64,000 nt of DNA from the NCBI GenBank assembly GCA_024742475.1, contig JANSYI010000002.1, forward strand, positions 62,001-126,000, read 5' to 3'. Positions 16,778-27,183 of this stretch are shown in pieces (within the stretch, counting starts at the first letter, position 1; each line of letters starts with the position of its first letter). The translations under genes and the position numbers were made by a program. The DNA comes from a bacterium. Its GTDB lineage: Bacteria; Myxococcota_A; Polyangia; Nannocystales; Nannocystaceae. The notes below the pieces were generated by a model. That model saw only the letters and a program-made list of their open reading frames with translations. It did not search any database and was not told where the DNA came from.

Positions 16778-18949
16778 TTGAACGTTCGAGGCAACTTCGC
16801 CGGCCTGGTCCTGCCAGGCCTGCCCAACACCGCGCGCGGCCTGCTCCTGACGCTCGCCGTGCTCACCGCCGCGCTGCTCTCTCGGCTGCTGCTCCTGCCC
16901 GACGGACCCTGGGAGCAGGACGAGGCGCTCTTCGCCGCCGGCGTGCTCGACTTCGACGTCACCCGGCACCGCCCGCACCCACCCGGATTCCCCGGCTGGA
17001 TCGCGGTGGGCCGCCTGGTGCGTCCGCTCACCGGCGATCCCGTCCGCGCCTTGCAGGTGGCCTCCTCCGTCGCCTCGGCCGTCCTGCTCTGGGCGTTGGC
17101 ACGACTGCTCGGGCACATCGTCGACGGAGGCCGCGCCACCGCCCTCGCCGTCGCCTTCACCGCCTCCCCGCTCGCGTGGGTGCACGGCGGCCGGGCGTTC
17201 TCGACCACGCCCGCGCTCGCGTGTGGCTCCGTCGCCCTGCTCCTGTTCCTCGAGCGGCGGAGCCCCTTGCTGGGCTGGGCGCTCCTGGGTCTGGCAGCGA
17301 CGCTGCGGCCACAGCTCGCGCCCGAGCTCGCCCTCATCGCCGGCCTTGGCATCGCGACCGCGAAGCGTCGACGGGCGACGCTGCTCGGCGTCGGCCTCGG
17401 CCTCGCCTTCGTGCTCGCGGGGTGTGTCGTCGTCGCAGCGAGCGGGCCGAGCCTCGACGCGGTGCGTCATGCGTTCGTCGACCACTTTGCGCGGCACCGA
17501 GGCGGCCTCGTTCGCAACGTCGCCTTCGCCGAGCTCGGCATCGTCCGCGGCCTGCTCCACCCGCTCGCCGCAGGCGGACTGCTGGCGACCGCGACGGTAG
17601 GCCTCGGGCTCGGTCTGCGCTCGAAGCCTCAGCGGCGCGGCGCCGCCTGGGTCCTCGCGCTCGTCGCCGTGACCGCGTGGATGGTGCTCGTCCAGCACCA
17701 CCCAGGCTTTCCGCGCTACGCCGTCGCGCTGCTCCTGGTCTGCATGCCCGCCCTCGCGTGGACGCTCGCGGCCCTCCCCTCCCGACTCGGGTGGGTGCTC
17801 GCCGCGCTCGCCTCGATCGTTGGGGCGTCGGCATCGGCGGGCATCCTGCTGTGGATGCACGCTGCGCCCCTCCCCGTCGTCGCCGCCGCAAGGCTCGCAA
17901 CCGCGGACCCGAGCGCGCAGGCCTTGGCCTACAGCCACGGCGTCTTCTCGTTCGCGAGGCTGCAGGCCGAGTCCGCCGGGGTGCCTGGCATCGACGTGGT
18001 CGACCCCGACGCGCCGATCCGACTCCCCCAGCACGCCTACGCCCTCGAGGGCCGAACGCTGCACACCCTGGAGGGCGTGACCGCATGCACGCTCGAGTTT
18101 CCCACCGCGCCCGCGCAGGCCATGCGGCTCGGCCAGGGCCGCTTCGACCGCGCCCGCCTGAGCCGAGACGCGGTGATCCTCGGCCCAGGCATCTACACCC
18201 CCGAGACCGACGACGCGGGCGATCGCTACGCGTGGATGGGCGACCGGGCTCAGCTGCACCTGCCCGCCGCGGCCGACCGGCTGCGCCTCCGCGTCGAGGT
18301 CCCGGGCGACCTCGGCGGCGCCACGCTCACCGCGCAGGCCGGGCTCGCCCCCACCACGCACCGCCTCGCCGCGGGCCCGGCGTCGATCGACGTCGACGTC
18401 GCGCCGTGCCCGAGCGGCTGCACCGTCACGCTCGAGGTCGACCGCCGACACGACGCGCAGGGCGACCCTCGTGCGCTCACCGTTCGCCTCGAAGCCGCCT
18501 GGGTCGAGGGAGAGAGCTACCGCCCCGCATACGCGCGCTGGTCTCCGGGCCACCCCCGCACGCTGCGTGCGCACGGCGTCGCGCTGCGAGGGTTCGAGCA
18601 GCCCGAGACCTTCGCCAGAGGACGGCGCGGCGCGTGGACGCACGCCGAGGCCACCGCCAGCATGCCGGCGCGGCCCGGTACGCTCTCCGTCCTGATCGCC
18701 CGCCCCGAGCACACGCCCGGCGAGGTCACGGTGCAGACTGACGCCGAGTCACGCACGCTCGCCGTCGGGCCCCAACCGACCGAGCTCACCCTGCGCACGA
18801 ACGCGCCGCAGGGTCGCGCGCAGCTGCGGCTCGCGACGCCGACCTTCACACCCGCGGACGTGCGCGAGGGCAGCACGGACACGCGAGCGCTCGGCCTCAT
18901 CGTGTACGAGGTCGCCTTCGTGCCCGAGGGCGACCCGTGTCACCGCTGA
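16778..18949 (+). CDS. Large polytopic membrane protein, GT-C glycosyltransferase-like, with exported C-domain
   Basis: About 720 residues. The N-terminal half has about nine hydrophobic segments (LLLTLAVLTAALLSRLLLLP first). The first periplasmic loop, DGPWEQDEALFAAG, resembles the E/D-rich loop of GT-C transferases (ArnT/PMT type). The C-terminal part (from about residue 410) is soluble, beta-rich, and probably periplasmic. The start is uncertain: TTG at 16778 follows TAGGGT and precedes the first membrane helix, while the open frame goes back to a GTG at 16718 through an Arg-rich segment that overlaps the promoter of the divergent gene. The catalytic role is inferred from topology only. 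Confidence 0.62.
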   Translation: MNVRGNFAGLVLPGLPNTARGLLLTLAVLTAALLSRLLLLPDGPWEQDEALFAAGVLDFDVTRHRPHPPGFPGWIAVGRLVRPLTGDPVRALQVASSVASAVLLWALARLLGHIVDGGRATALAVAFTASPLAWVHGGRAFSTTPALACGSVALLLFLERRSPLLGWALLGLAATLRPQLAPELALIAGLGIATAKRRRATLLGVGLGLAFVLAGCVVVAASGPSLDAVRHAFVDHFARHRGGLVRNVAFAELGIVRGLLHPLAAGGLLATATVGLGLGLRSKPQRRGAAWVLALVAVTAWMVLVQHHPGFPRYAVALLLVCMPALAWTLAALPSRLGWVLAALASIVGASASAGILLWMHAAPLPVVAAARLATADPSAQALAYSHGVFSFARLQAESAGVPGIDVVDPDAPIRLPQHAYALEGRTLHTLEGVTACTLEFPTAPAQAMRLGQGRFDRARLSRDAVILGPGIYTPETDDAGDRYAWMGDRAQLHLPAAADRLRLRVEVPGDLGGATLTAQAGLAPTTHRLAAGPASIDVDVAPCPSGCTVTLEVDRRHDAQGDPRALTVRLEAAWVEGESYRPAYARWSPGHPRTLRAHGVALRGFEQPETFARGRRGAWTHAEATASMPARPGTLSVLIARPEHTPGEVTVQTDAESRTLAVGPQPTELTLRTNAPQGRAQLRLATPTFTPADVREGSTDTRALGLIVYEVAFVPEGDPCHR

Positions 18950-18956
18950 CGGCGGC

Positions 18957-19631
18957 CTACTCGAACGACTCGAGGCAGCTGGTGAGCTCTTCGGTGGGGT
19001 TCCACGCGCAGCTTCCACCGGGTCCGAAGTTGCCGCACTCAGCGTCGGCATAGCAGGCGAACTCGGGCAGCGCGATGCAGGGCGAGAACAGCGGCTCGTC
19101 GGCGCAGAGCTCACCATTGCAGCCCCCGATGACACACGGCTCGAGCGGCTCTTCCTCGATCACGCAGACGCCCGCGCAATCCGCCCCGCCCATCGCGGGA
19201 TCGCAGTCGTCCGACTCGTCGTCGACGCAGACCTGTCCCTCGGGGCACTCGATCCCCGCGAAGCCGCCACAGAAGCCACCGGGCGGGGCCGGCTCGCACT
19301 CCCCTTCGTGCAGCACACCCGTGCCCGACGCAGCCGCCTCGCAGCTGTTGCCGTACGTGTTGCCGTCGCAGCCGCACACCGGCATGTAGACCGCGGGGCA
19401 CGCCTCGGGCCGAGGCTCGCACGTGGAGGTCGCATCGGCGGCGCCGCAGTGCTGTCCCTCTTCGTAGGCGCAGTATTCCTCTTCGGTGCACGTGTTACCG
19501 AGGAAGCCGCCGCACAGCACCTCTTCCTTGCCCATGCCCGCCGTGTCGTCTCCTCCGTCGTCTTCGGGAGGATCGCAGGCGATCGCGCAAAGAGAGAAAC
19601 CCAAGGTGAGCCATAGACCACGTACTCGCAT
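18957..19631 (-). CDS. Kazal-domain lipoprotein (putative protease inhibitor)
   Basis: The 224-residue protein starts MRVRGLWLTLGFSLCAIACD with a lipobox at AIAC. After a short acidic linker, Cys modules surround a Kazal-type inhibitor signature: CPAVYMPVCGCDGNTYGNSC, then GVLHEGEC. Kazal domains bind and block serine proteases through a loop just before the PVCG segment. Further Cys pairs follow (CGGFAGIECPEGQVC, CVIGGCNGELC). I use the ATG at 19631 because it gives the signal peptide; the frame is open 25 codons further upstream without one. It converges on the glycosyltransferase-like gene with a 7-nt gap. The role (defence against proteases or surface adhesion) is inference. Confidence 0.82.
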   Translation of the reverse strand: MRVRGLWLTLGFSLCAIACDPPEDDGGDDTAGMGKEEVLCGGFLGNTCTEEEYCAYEEGQHCGAADATSTCEPRPEACPAVYMPVCGCDGNTYGNSCEAAASGTGVLHEGECEPAPPGGFCGGFAGIECPEGQVCVDDESDDCDPAMGGADCAGVCVIEEEPLEPCVIGGCNGELCADEPLFSPCIALPEFACYADAECGNFGPGGSCAWNPTEELTSCLESFE

Positions 19632-19750
19632 AGTGCCTACCTGTACCACTTTGTAGACATTGCAACACCCTCGCGAACCGGCTGAGCGGCAGGGTCGTAG
19701 ACGCATGGGAGGACCCCCGGGCTATCCTCGTGCGACCGAGACGGGGACCG

Positions 19751-21505
<1,755 letters not shown>

Positions 21506-21546
21506 CAGAATGTGGAAGAAGTCCCGCGCACGACCTGCGAGAGCCG

Positions 21547-21960
21547 TCAGGCCTTGCCAACGATCTTCGAGACGATGACGTCGCTGCTGGGCGCCGCCGT
21601 GCTCGGGTTCGTCTCGAGGCTGATGATCACCTCGAACTTGCGGAAGGGCGTGGTGGCGTCGAGCGTGCCGCGGCGTCTCTTCTCGTTGTAGTCGAGCAGG
21701 CCGACCTTCGTCGTGCCGTGCCCGGGCACCTTGATCCAGACCGCGTACGCCTTGTACTGCGGACCCAGGCGGTGGGGCGGGGCCAAGTGGTCGACGGTGA
21801 CCTCGAGCTCGCGGAGCTCGTCGCGGTTCACCTTGACCTGCAGCTTGGCCAGCGCGGCGTGCGTGGGGGCCTTGGCATCGAGCTTGTAGCGCGATGCGCA
21901 ACCGGTGGAGGCTGCGGTCAGAACGCCGAGGGCGAGAAGGGAGGGCATCAGTCGTCGCAT
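21547..21960 (-). CDS. Small lipoprotein of unknown function
   Basis: The 137-residue protein starts MRRLMPSLLALGVLTAASTG and has Cys directly after, in TGCASRYK, as lipobox. The mature part is one beta-rich domain (AKLQVKVNRDELRELEVTVD, AYAVWIKVPGHGTTKVGLLD, FRKFEVIISLE). No family was recognised. The true start is the ATG at 21960; the longer open frame to 22047 runs into the ABC1-kinase gene's 3' region and adds no signal. It lies downstream of the ABC1 kinase gene on the same strand with a 43-nt gap. Confidence 0.72.
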   Translation of the reverse strand: MRRLMPSLLALGVLTAASTGCASRYKLDAKAPTHAALAKLQVKVNRDELRELEVTVDHLAPPHRLGPQYKAYAVWIKVPGHGTTKVGLLDYNEKRRRGTLDATTPFRKFEVIISLETNPSTAAPSSDVIVSKIVGKA

Positions 21961-22003
21961 CACGTGGGCTTCGACGAGGCCGCGCGGGCCCGCATTGAGC
22001 CGT

Positions 22004-23377
22004 TCACACTTCGTTTGCGCCCCGGATTTCCGGCGGCAGCAGGGCATGCCAGTTGAACTCCGCCTGCAGACGCGTGAGGACCGAGTAGAACCCCCACTGG
22101 AGCCGGTTGATGAAGGTGTAGCCCGCCGGCATGGGCGGCACCTTGGGGACGCGGGGCATCCTGCCCCCGCCGAACACCAGCTCGCGTTTGCCTTCGAGCA
22201 TCAGATCGTTCATGCGCGCGACCCACTCGGGTGTGAATGCGAACGGCCGATCGCGGAGGATCGGCTCGATCATGTAGAGGAACAGATCGCGGAAGAAGGT
22301 CTCGACCGCTTCGTCACCTCGCTGCAGCGCGAGCGCGTCGGCGAGCGCCGCCTCGAACGCCTTCCAGTCCTCTGGACGGTCGGTGCGAGCCGCTCGAACG
22401 GCCGCGGTCATGTAGCGCCGCATGTCGGTGGCCATGTCGGCGGGGATCTCCTTGACGCATCCGAAGTCGAGCAACACGACCGTGCCGTCGTCGCGAAAGA
22501 GGTAGTTGCCCGGGTGCGGGTCGCCGTTGAACGTGTGATGGACGTACAGCGAGTCGGTCACCGCCCGCGCGAGCGTCTCGCCCCACCGGTTGCGCAGCGC
22601 CTGCGGAGCGTCCGTGACCTCGTCGAGGGACCTGCCGGGCTCGAACGCGGTCGTGAGCACACGCGCACCTCCATGCTCGGGAAACACCGCTGGCACGACG
22701 AGTTGGGGAACGTTGGCGTACATCTCGGCGAAGCGCTGCTGCATGCGGGCCTCCCGTTCGTAGTCGAGTTCCTCCTGCATGCGGGCGCGGATCTCTTCGA
22801 GGACGTTGCCGGCGAACTGCGCGTTGGTGCTGGCACCGAGCAACGCGAGCATCGGCGCAGCGAGAGACTTCGCGCTGTCGAGGTTGGCCAGGTCGGCCTT
22901 CACCGCCTCGGCCACGCCGGGGTATTGGATCTTCACCGCGACCTCGGTGCCGTCATGCAGCCGCGCGCGATGCACCTGCCCGATCGAGGCCGCCGCGAAC
23001 GGCTCCTCTTCGAGCGATGCAAAGTGTGTTTGCCAGTCGCCCAAGGATTCTTCGAGCACGCCACGTGCGGCCTCCCACGGCAGACTCGGGGCGTCGCTTT
23101 GGAGCTTGGAGAGCACGCGGCGGAACACCGGCTCCGCGTCGGCCGGCAGCGCACCGTCGATGTACGAGAGCATCTGCCCGAGCTTGAGGCCGAGCCCCTT
23201 GAGCTCGCCCAGCTTGCCCAGGAGCTCCTCGGCGGCACGCAGATGCGTGGGATCTTCTGCCGCGGACGGATCACCGCGACCCCGCACGCGTGAGAGGGCC
23301 AACGGCACCGCCTTGCGAGCCATCCACACCATCTTGCCCAGCCGAGAAACCCTGGAACCGGAAACACGGCTGGCCAT
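22004..23377 (-). CDS. ABC1/UbiB/AarF-family atypical kinase
   Basis: The 457-residue protein has the ABC1 signature in order: the KxGQ motif (GLKLGQMLSYIDG), the Ala-rich loop AAASIGQVHRARL, the nucleotide-binding Lys in VAVKIQYPG, the catalytic-type loop HTFNGDPHPGNYLF and the DFG-like LLDFGCVKE. ABC1 proteins are kinase-fold ATPases linked to isoprenoid quinone lipid metabolism. No ubiquinone or menaquinone gene is adjacent here, so the lipid partner is unknown. The ATG at 23377 is chosen because the further open frame overlaps the divergent L,D-transpeptidase start region. The C-terminus lacks an obvious membrane anchor. Confidence 0.88.
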   Translation of the reverse strand: MASRVSGSRVSRLGKMVWMARKAVPLALSRVRGRGDPSAAEDPTHLRAAEELLGKLGELKGLGLKLGQMLSYIDGALPADAEPVFRRVLSKLQSDAPSLPWEAARGVLEESLGDWQTHFASLEEEPFAAASIGQVHRARLHDGTEVAVKIQYPGVAEAVKADLANLDSAKSLAAPMLALLGASTNAQFAGNVLEEIRARMQEELDYEREARMQQRFAEMYANVPQLVVPAVFPEHGGARVLTTAFEPGRSLDEVTDAPQALRNRWGETLARAVTDSLYVHHTFNGDPHPGNYLFRDDGTVVLLDFGCVKEIPADMATDMRRYMTAAVRAARTDRPEDWKAFEAALADALALQRGDEAVETFFRDLFLYMIEPILRDRPFAFTPEWVARMNDLMLEGKRELVFGGGRMPRVPKVPPMPAGYTFINRLQWGFYSVLTRLQAEFNWHALLPPEIRGANEV

Positions 23378-23459
23378 GTCGGACGTATACCGCCCCGTGA
23401 ACGCCGTGCAATGGGCGCCCTTTCGCCGCGAGTCGGGGTGCGCTATGCACCCAGGCCGT

Positions 23460-25166
23460 ATGTCTGCGCGCCACGCCCTCGTCGCAGTGCTGCTCTTGGC
23501 GGCCTGTGACCGCGACGCTGTAGCCGACCCCTCGCCTGCTTCTGCGCCGGTCGAGCCGGCCGCAGCCGGAGATGCGGACGCTCCGCCCGCAGCCGACCCC
23601 ACGCCTGGGCCCGACTCCGAGGAGCCCGCCGTCGTGGCCGAGCCCGATGCGCCCAAGCCGAAGGTCAAGCCCGACGACTACGGGGCGCTGCGGATCCCGA
23701 CGCCCCCGGTGCCTGAAGACGAGCTCACCGTCCACGCGCTGGCTGGGTATCCCGTCGTCACCGTCTACGCCGAACCGAACCTCGAGTCGGCGCGCTTGGG
23801 ACACCTGCGCATCGGCCAGCGCATGATGGTGACCGCGATGGTCCCCGACGAGGGTGAGGGTTGCAAGAAGGGCTTCTACGGCCTGCCCACGGGGGGCTTC
23901 TCCTGCGCGAGCAAGGGGCTCATCGTCGACCCCGACAAGGCCCCCTATATGAAGCTCCCCCCGCCCGCGCCGCGTGTGGACTCGCCCAACCCCTACGACT
24001 ACGTCGTGGTCGCCAAGGACGGGACGGCGATGTGGTGGCGGCCCGCCGACGCCGACGAACGCACGCTCGCCGAAGAGAAGTACATCGCGAGCCTTCCCCC
24101 CGAAGAGCGCCCGGCACCCAAGCCCGCCCGCGGCACCAAGGCCAAAACCGACGGCGCGACGGATGCTCCGGCACCAGCCCTTCCGGGCGTCGACGACGAA
24201 CCCGCGGTCGAGCTCAGCCCCGAAGAACAGGCCGAGATCGACCGCAAGAAGGCCGAAGCAGCCGAAGCCAAGCGCAAGGCCGAAGAGGAGCGAGAGGCCG
24301 AGCTGGCGCGCAAGCGGGCCAACCTCCCGTTGTCGCCGGGCAGCCCCTTCCTCTCCAAGGGCAACATCCTCAGCGTCGGCGCGCGCACCAAGGAGAAGGG
24401 CCGACGCTGGCTTCGAACCGCCCGCGGCGGCTACGTCGAAGCGAACCGGGTGTACGGCAAGAAGGTCTTCGACTTCGAAGGAGCCGCGCTCGAGGAAGGC
24501 ACCACCTTTCCCTTCGGCTTCGTCTGGAGCGACAAGGCGGCCGCCTTCGAGCTGCAAGAGGACGGGTCGCTCAAGCGAAAGAAGAAGCTCGACGATCGCT
24601 CCTTCGTCGACCTCGAGCCCGAGACCAAGACGATCGCCGACCGCGTCTACTACCAGACCACCGACGGCCTCTGGGTCCGAGAGTCACACCTGCGCCTCGC
24701 CGAGGCCCGCGAGCTTCCCGAGGGCGTCGACCCGTGGGAGCGCTGGATCGACGTCAGCCTGTCGAAGCAGCTGCTCGTCGCCTACGAAGGGCAGACCCCC
24801 GTGTTCACCACCCTGGTCTCCACCGGCAAGAAGGGCAACAAGGAGGAGTCCTTCCGCACGCCGAAGGGTCAGTGGCGGATTCAGAGCAAGCAGATCACCT
24901 CCTCGATGGCGGGCAGCACCGCCACCGACGGCGACTACGCGATCGAAGACGTCCCGTGGGCGATGTTCTTCGAGGGCAACTACGCGCTGCACGGCGCATT
25001 CTGGCACTCGCGGTTTGGCCGCACGCGCAGTCACGGCTGCGTGAACCTCGGCCCGACGGACGCGCGATGGCTGTTCACCTGGACCACGCCGTTCTTGCCC
25101 GAGACGTGGCATGGCGTGAAGTCGCAGCCCGACAGCCCCGGCTCGATGGTCGTGGTGCGAGAATGA
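23460..25166 (+). CDS. L,D-transpeptidase (YkuD) lipoprotein
   Basis: The 568-residue protein starts MSARHALVAVLLLAACDRDA with a lipobox at AAC. A Pro/Ala-rich linker precedes an SH3-like region (about 90-180) and a charged helical stretch of Lys/Glu/Ala repeats (about 255-285). The YkuD domain is at the C-terminus: ALHGAFWHSRFG with the conserved His, and SHGCVNL with nucleophile Cys at about 527. Such enzymes form 3-3 cross-links in peptidoglycan or attach lipoproteins to it. An ATG at 23445 would add five residues. The next gene overlaps by 4 nt. Confidence 0.88.
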   Translation: MSARHALVAVLLLAACDRDAVADPSPASAPVEPAAAGDADAPPAADPTPGPDSEEPAVVAEPDAPKPKVKPDDYGALRIPTPPVPEDELTVHALAGYPVVTVYAEPNLESARLGHLRIGQRMMVTAMVPDEGEGCKKGFYGLPTGGFSCASKGLIVDPDKAPYMKLPPPAPRVDSPNPYDYVVVAKDGTAMWWRPADADERTLAEEKYIASLPPEERPAPKPARGTKAKTDGATDAPAPALPGVDDEPAVELSPEEQAEIDRKKAEAAEAKRKAEEEREAELARKRANLPLSPGSPFLSKGNILSVGARTKEKGRRWLRTARGGYVEANRVYGKKVFDFEGAALEEGTTFPFGFVWSDKAAAFELQEDGSLKRKKKLDDRSFVDLEPETKTIADRVYYQTTDGLWVRESHLRLAEARELPEGVDPWERWIDVSLSKQLLVAYEGQTPVFTTLVSTGKKGNKEESFRTPKGQWRIQSKQITSSMAGSTATDGDYAIEDVPWAMFFEGNYALHGAFWHSRFGRTRSHGCVNLGPTDARWLFTWTTPFLPETWHGVKSQPDSPGSMVVVRE

Positions 25167-25900
25167 GGCGAGCGGTCGCGGTGCTCGCCCTCACGCTCGG
25201 CTGCGAGGCGACCTCTCCTCCTCGCGCCGAGCCGGCGGCACCTCCGGCGGATGACCCCGAGCACGTCGCAACGCCCGAGCCGCCGCGCCCGGAACCCGAG
25301 CCCGCCCCCGAGCCCGCGGTGGCGACTCGAGCGCCGGTTCCGCTTTGCGTGCGGATGTGCGAGCGGCAAGGCCAAGCCCGCGCCGTCGGCCCCGATGTGA
25401 TCACCCGCGAGTGCACGGCTCGCTGTTCAAACCCCGCGGGGGTGCCCGCCGAGTGCGACGCGTTTGCCCGCCAGGCGCGTGATCGCGTCGAGGCCGTGCC
25501 CATGCAGAAGCGCGCGGCCCGGGTCTGGGCCGAGCTCGCGAAACCGGCCTTCTACTGTGGCTACAGCGACCCACTCACGCGGGGTCTGTCAGCCGCTGCG
25601 TCCCAAGATAGGGCGCAACGCAAGACGGCGCTCGAGGCCGCCCTCGCGAGCGACCCGTTCGGCCCGGATGCCTGCCCGACCGGCGCCGACCTCGACGACG
25701 CGGCGACCGCGGCCGACGCCATCGACGCGTGCGCTCTCGAAGAGGCGCCGTCGGGTTGGCAATCGGATGTCGATGCCGCCACGTATCTCTCGATGCGTGC
25801 CGTTCGCGTTCGACTCGAAGCGTTGTCCCTGCACGAGGGCGACCGAAAGATCCTGCTGCAGACCTTGGTCCTCTCGACGGCGCTCGCCGCCGAAGACTGA
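25163..25900 (+). CDS. Lipoprotein of unknown function, Cys- and Pro-rich N-half
   Basis: The 245-residue protein starts MRRAVAVLALTLGCEATSPP with a lipobox at LGC. A Pro/Glu/Ala linker (about 20-55) is followed by a segment with paired Cys (CVRMCERQGQARAV, ECTARCSNPAGVPAEC) and then an Ala-rich helical C-terminus. The ATG overlaps the stop of the L,D-transpeptidase gene (ATGA), so the two are probably made together and may share the same envelope site. The function is not recognised. Confidence 0.75.
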   Translation: MRRAVAVLALTLGCEATSPPRAEPAAPPADDPEHVATPEPPRPEPEPAPEPAVATRAPVPLCVRMCERQGQARAVGPDVITRECTARCSNPAGVPAECDAFARQARDRVEAVPMQKRAARVWAELAKPAFYCGYSDPLTRGLSAAASQDRAQRKTALEAALASDPFGPDACPTGADLDDAATAADAIDACALEEAPSGWQSDVDAATYLSMRAVRVRLEALSLHEGDRKILLQTLVLSTALAAED

Positions 25901-26079
25901 CGTGCACGGCAGCGCGATGTCGCGCATCTCGAGGGTGTGGGCTGGATGCTCCACCTCGATGGGATGGCTCGCTGGTGTCGACCGTAAGGTAGGTACTCGA
26001 ACGCCGTTATCCGCACATCGTTTACTACACACCACATGTCGACAAAGGTAGCTCCAGGGGCTATCACCTGGCGTTCTCG

Positions 26080-26928
26080 ATGACTGGCCGCGCACATCAG
26101 CAGCTGTTCAGCACCCATGAAGCCTTGAGCTCCATCGGTCGCTACGGCCTGCGCAAGCTCCTGGGCACGGGTGCCTCGGGGAGCGTGTACGCCGCCTTCG
26201 ACCCCGAGGTCGGGCGCGACGTGGCCGTGAACCTCATGCTCGTCAGCCCATCCGCCGGCGCGGATGCCGTCGGACTGCTCGAAGCCGAAGCTCGCGGCTG
26301 GGCCAGCGTCGACAGCGAGCACATCGTGCGCTTCCACGAGGTCGGCACCTACGTCGACCCTCGCGAGCAGCGGCGACAAGGCGTCTACGTCGTCCGCGAG
26401 ATGGTGTCCGGCATGGACATGCAGCGCTGGCTCGACGCGCTGACGCGGCCGGTCACCATGTCGTGGTCCCAGCTGCTCGGCATGTTCACCGCGGCTGGCA
26501 GCGCGCTGTCGGCAGCCCACGACCGAGGCCTCGTGCACGGCGGGTTCTCCCCGGCAAGCATCCTCGTCGGCTACGACGGCGGCGTCCGGATCTGCGACTT
26601 CACCTCGCGACTCGCCAAGCCCATCGGCGACACCGACCAGTTCACCACCGTGGCCTACGCCGCTCCCGAGGTCCAAGCCGGTGGCCTGCCCGACGCCCTC
26701 GCCGACCAGTTCAGCTTCTGCGCCACCGTGTGGTCCTCGCTGCAGCGGGTGGTGCAAGGCAAGATGCCGCGGCGCGTCTCCGCCGTGCTCGCACGAGGCA
26801 TGTCGGAGAACCCCACCGATCGCTTCGGCTCGATGCAGCTCCTCCTCGCCGCCCTCGAGCGCGCCCGAGGCGGCCTGCTCCGTCGAACCCTCGGCGCCTT
26901 CTCCTCCAGCGGCATCGCAGCCCTCTAA
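26080..26928 (+). CDS. Ser/Thr protein kinase-fold pseudokinase
   Basis: The 282-residue soluble protein aligns along its length with the active kinase encoded at 60.6-63.5 kb but has lost the catalytic residues. The glycine loop GTGASGSVY (29-37) and helix-C Glu70 are kept. The ATP-anchoring Lys is Asn51 (VAVNLML against VALKLL). HRDFKPDN has become HGGFSPAS (153-160), so the catalytic Asp, the Lys and the metal-binding Asn are all gone; DFG is DFT (173-175). The APE motif (AAPE, 194-197) and the ADQFSFC helix F remain, so the fold should be intact. It has no sensor or membrane segment. It probably acts as a scaffold or allosteric partner of an active kinase (inference). Confidence 0.85.
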   Translation: MTGRAHQQLFSTHEALSSIGRYGLRKLLGTGASGSVYAAFDPEVGRDVAVNLMLVSPSAGADAVGLLEAEARGWASVDSEHIVRFHEVGTYVDPREQRRQGVYVVREMVSGMDMQRWLDALTRPVTMSWSQLLGMFTAAGSALSAAHDRGLVHGGFSPASILVGYDGGVRICDFTSRLAKPIGDTDQFTTVAYAAPEVQAGGLPDALADQFSFCATVWSSLQRVVQGKMPRRVSAVLARGMSENPTDRFGSMQLLLAALERARGGLLRRTLGAFSSSGIAAL

Positions 26929-26995
26929 CCCCGAGAAGCGAGGGCGCCCGCGCCGAACCACCGCCCTCCGACCCAAAGGAGCGAGCCGGAGGCGA

Positions 26996-27179
26996 GCGAG
27001 CGAGGGCGCCCCGCGCCCGAACTTGGAGGGCGAGCGCAGGGCGGCTCTGCCGGCCGCAGCGAGGGAACCGAGAGGTTCCCCATAGCAGCCCCCGCGAGCG
27101 AGGGCGCCCCGCGCCCGAACTTGGAGGGAGGCGCGAAGGGGGCTCCGCCCCCGCAGCGTCGGGAACCGAGAGGTTCCCC
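26996..27179. repeat. Two 86-bp direct repeats with GAGA-loop hairpins, between convergent genes
   Basis: Two imperfect copies (26996-27081 and 27094-27179) start with the same 35-nt block and end with the same hairpin GGGAACC-GAGA-GGTTCCC (27063-27080 and 27161-27178). The second also has GGGGGC-TCC-GCCCCC at 27138-27152. A degraded third start lies at about 26937-26958. The element fills the gap between the pseudokinase gene and the convergent anchor-L gene. It may serve as a bidirectional terminator, but there is no T-tract, and the duplication looks like a REP-type element. Confidence 0.7.
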
Positions 27180-27183
27180 TATA

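Noticed and set aside
16223..18712. 829-codon open frame on the minus strand opposite the 16.8-18.9 kb gene
   Set aside because: The translation is low-complexity (Arg/Gly/Glu/Gln) and has no start or motif support, while the plus strand has membrane helices in the expected order.
25901..26079. Riboswitch or small RNA before the pseudokinase gene
   Set aside because: Only a weak CCAGG/CCTGG repeat and an AT-richer patch were found; no recognisable aptamer or conserved structure.
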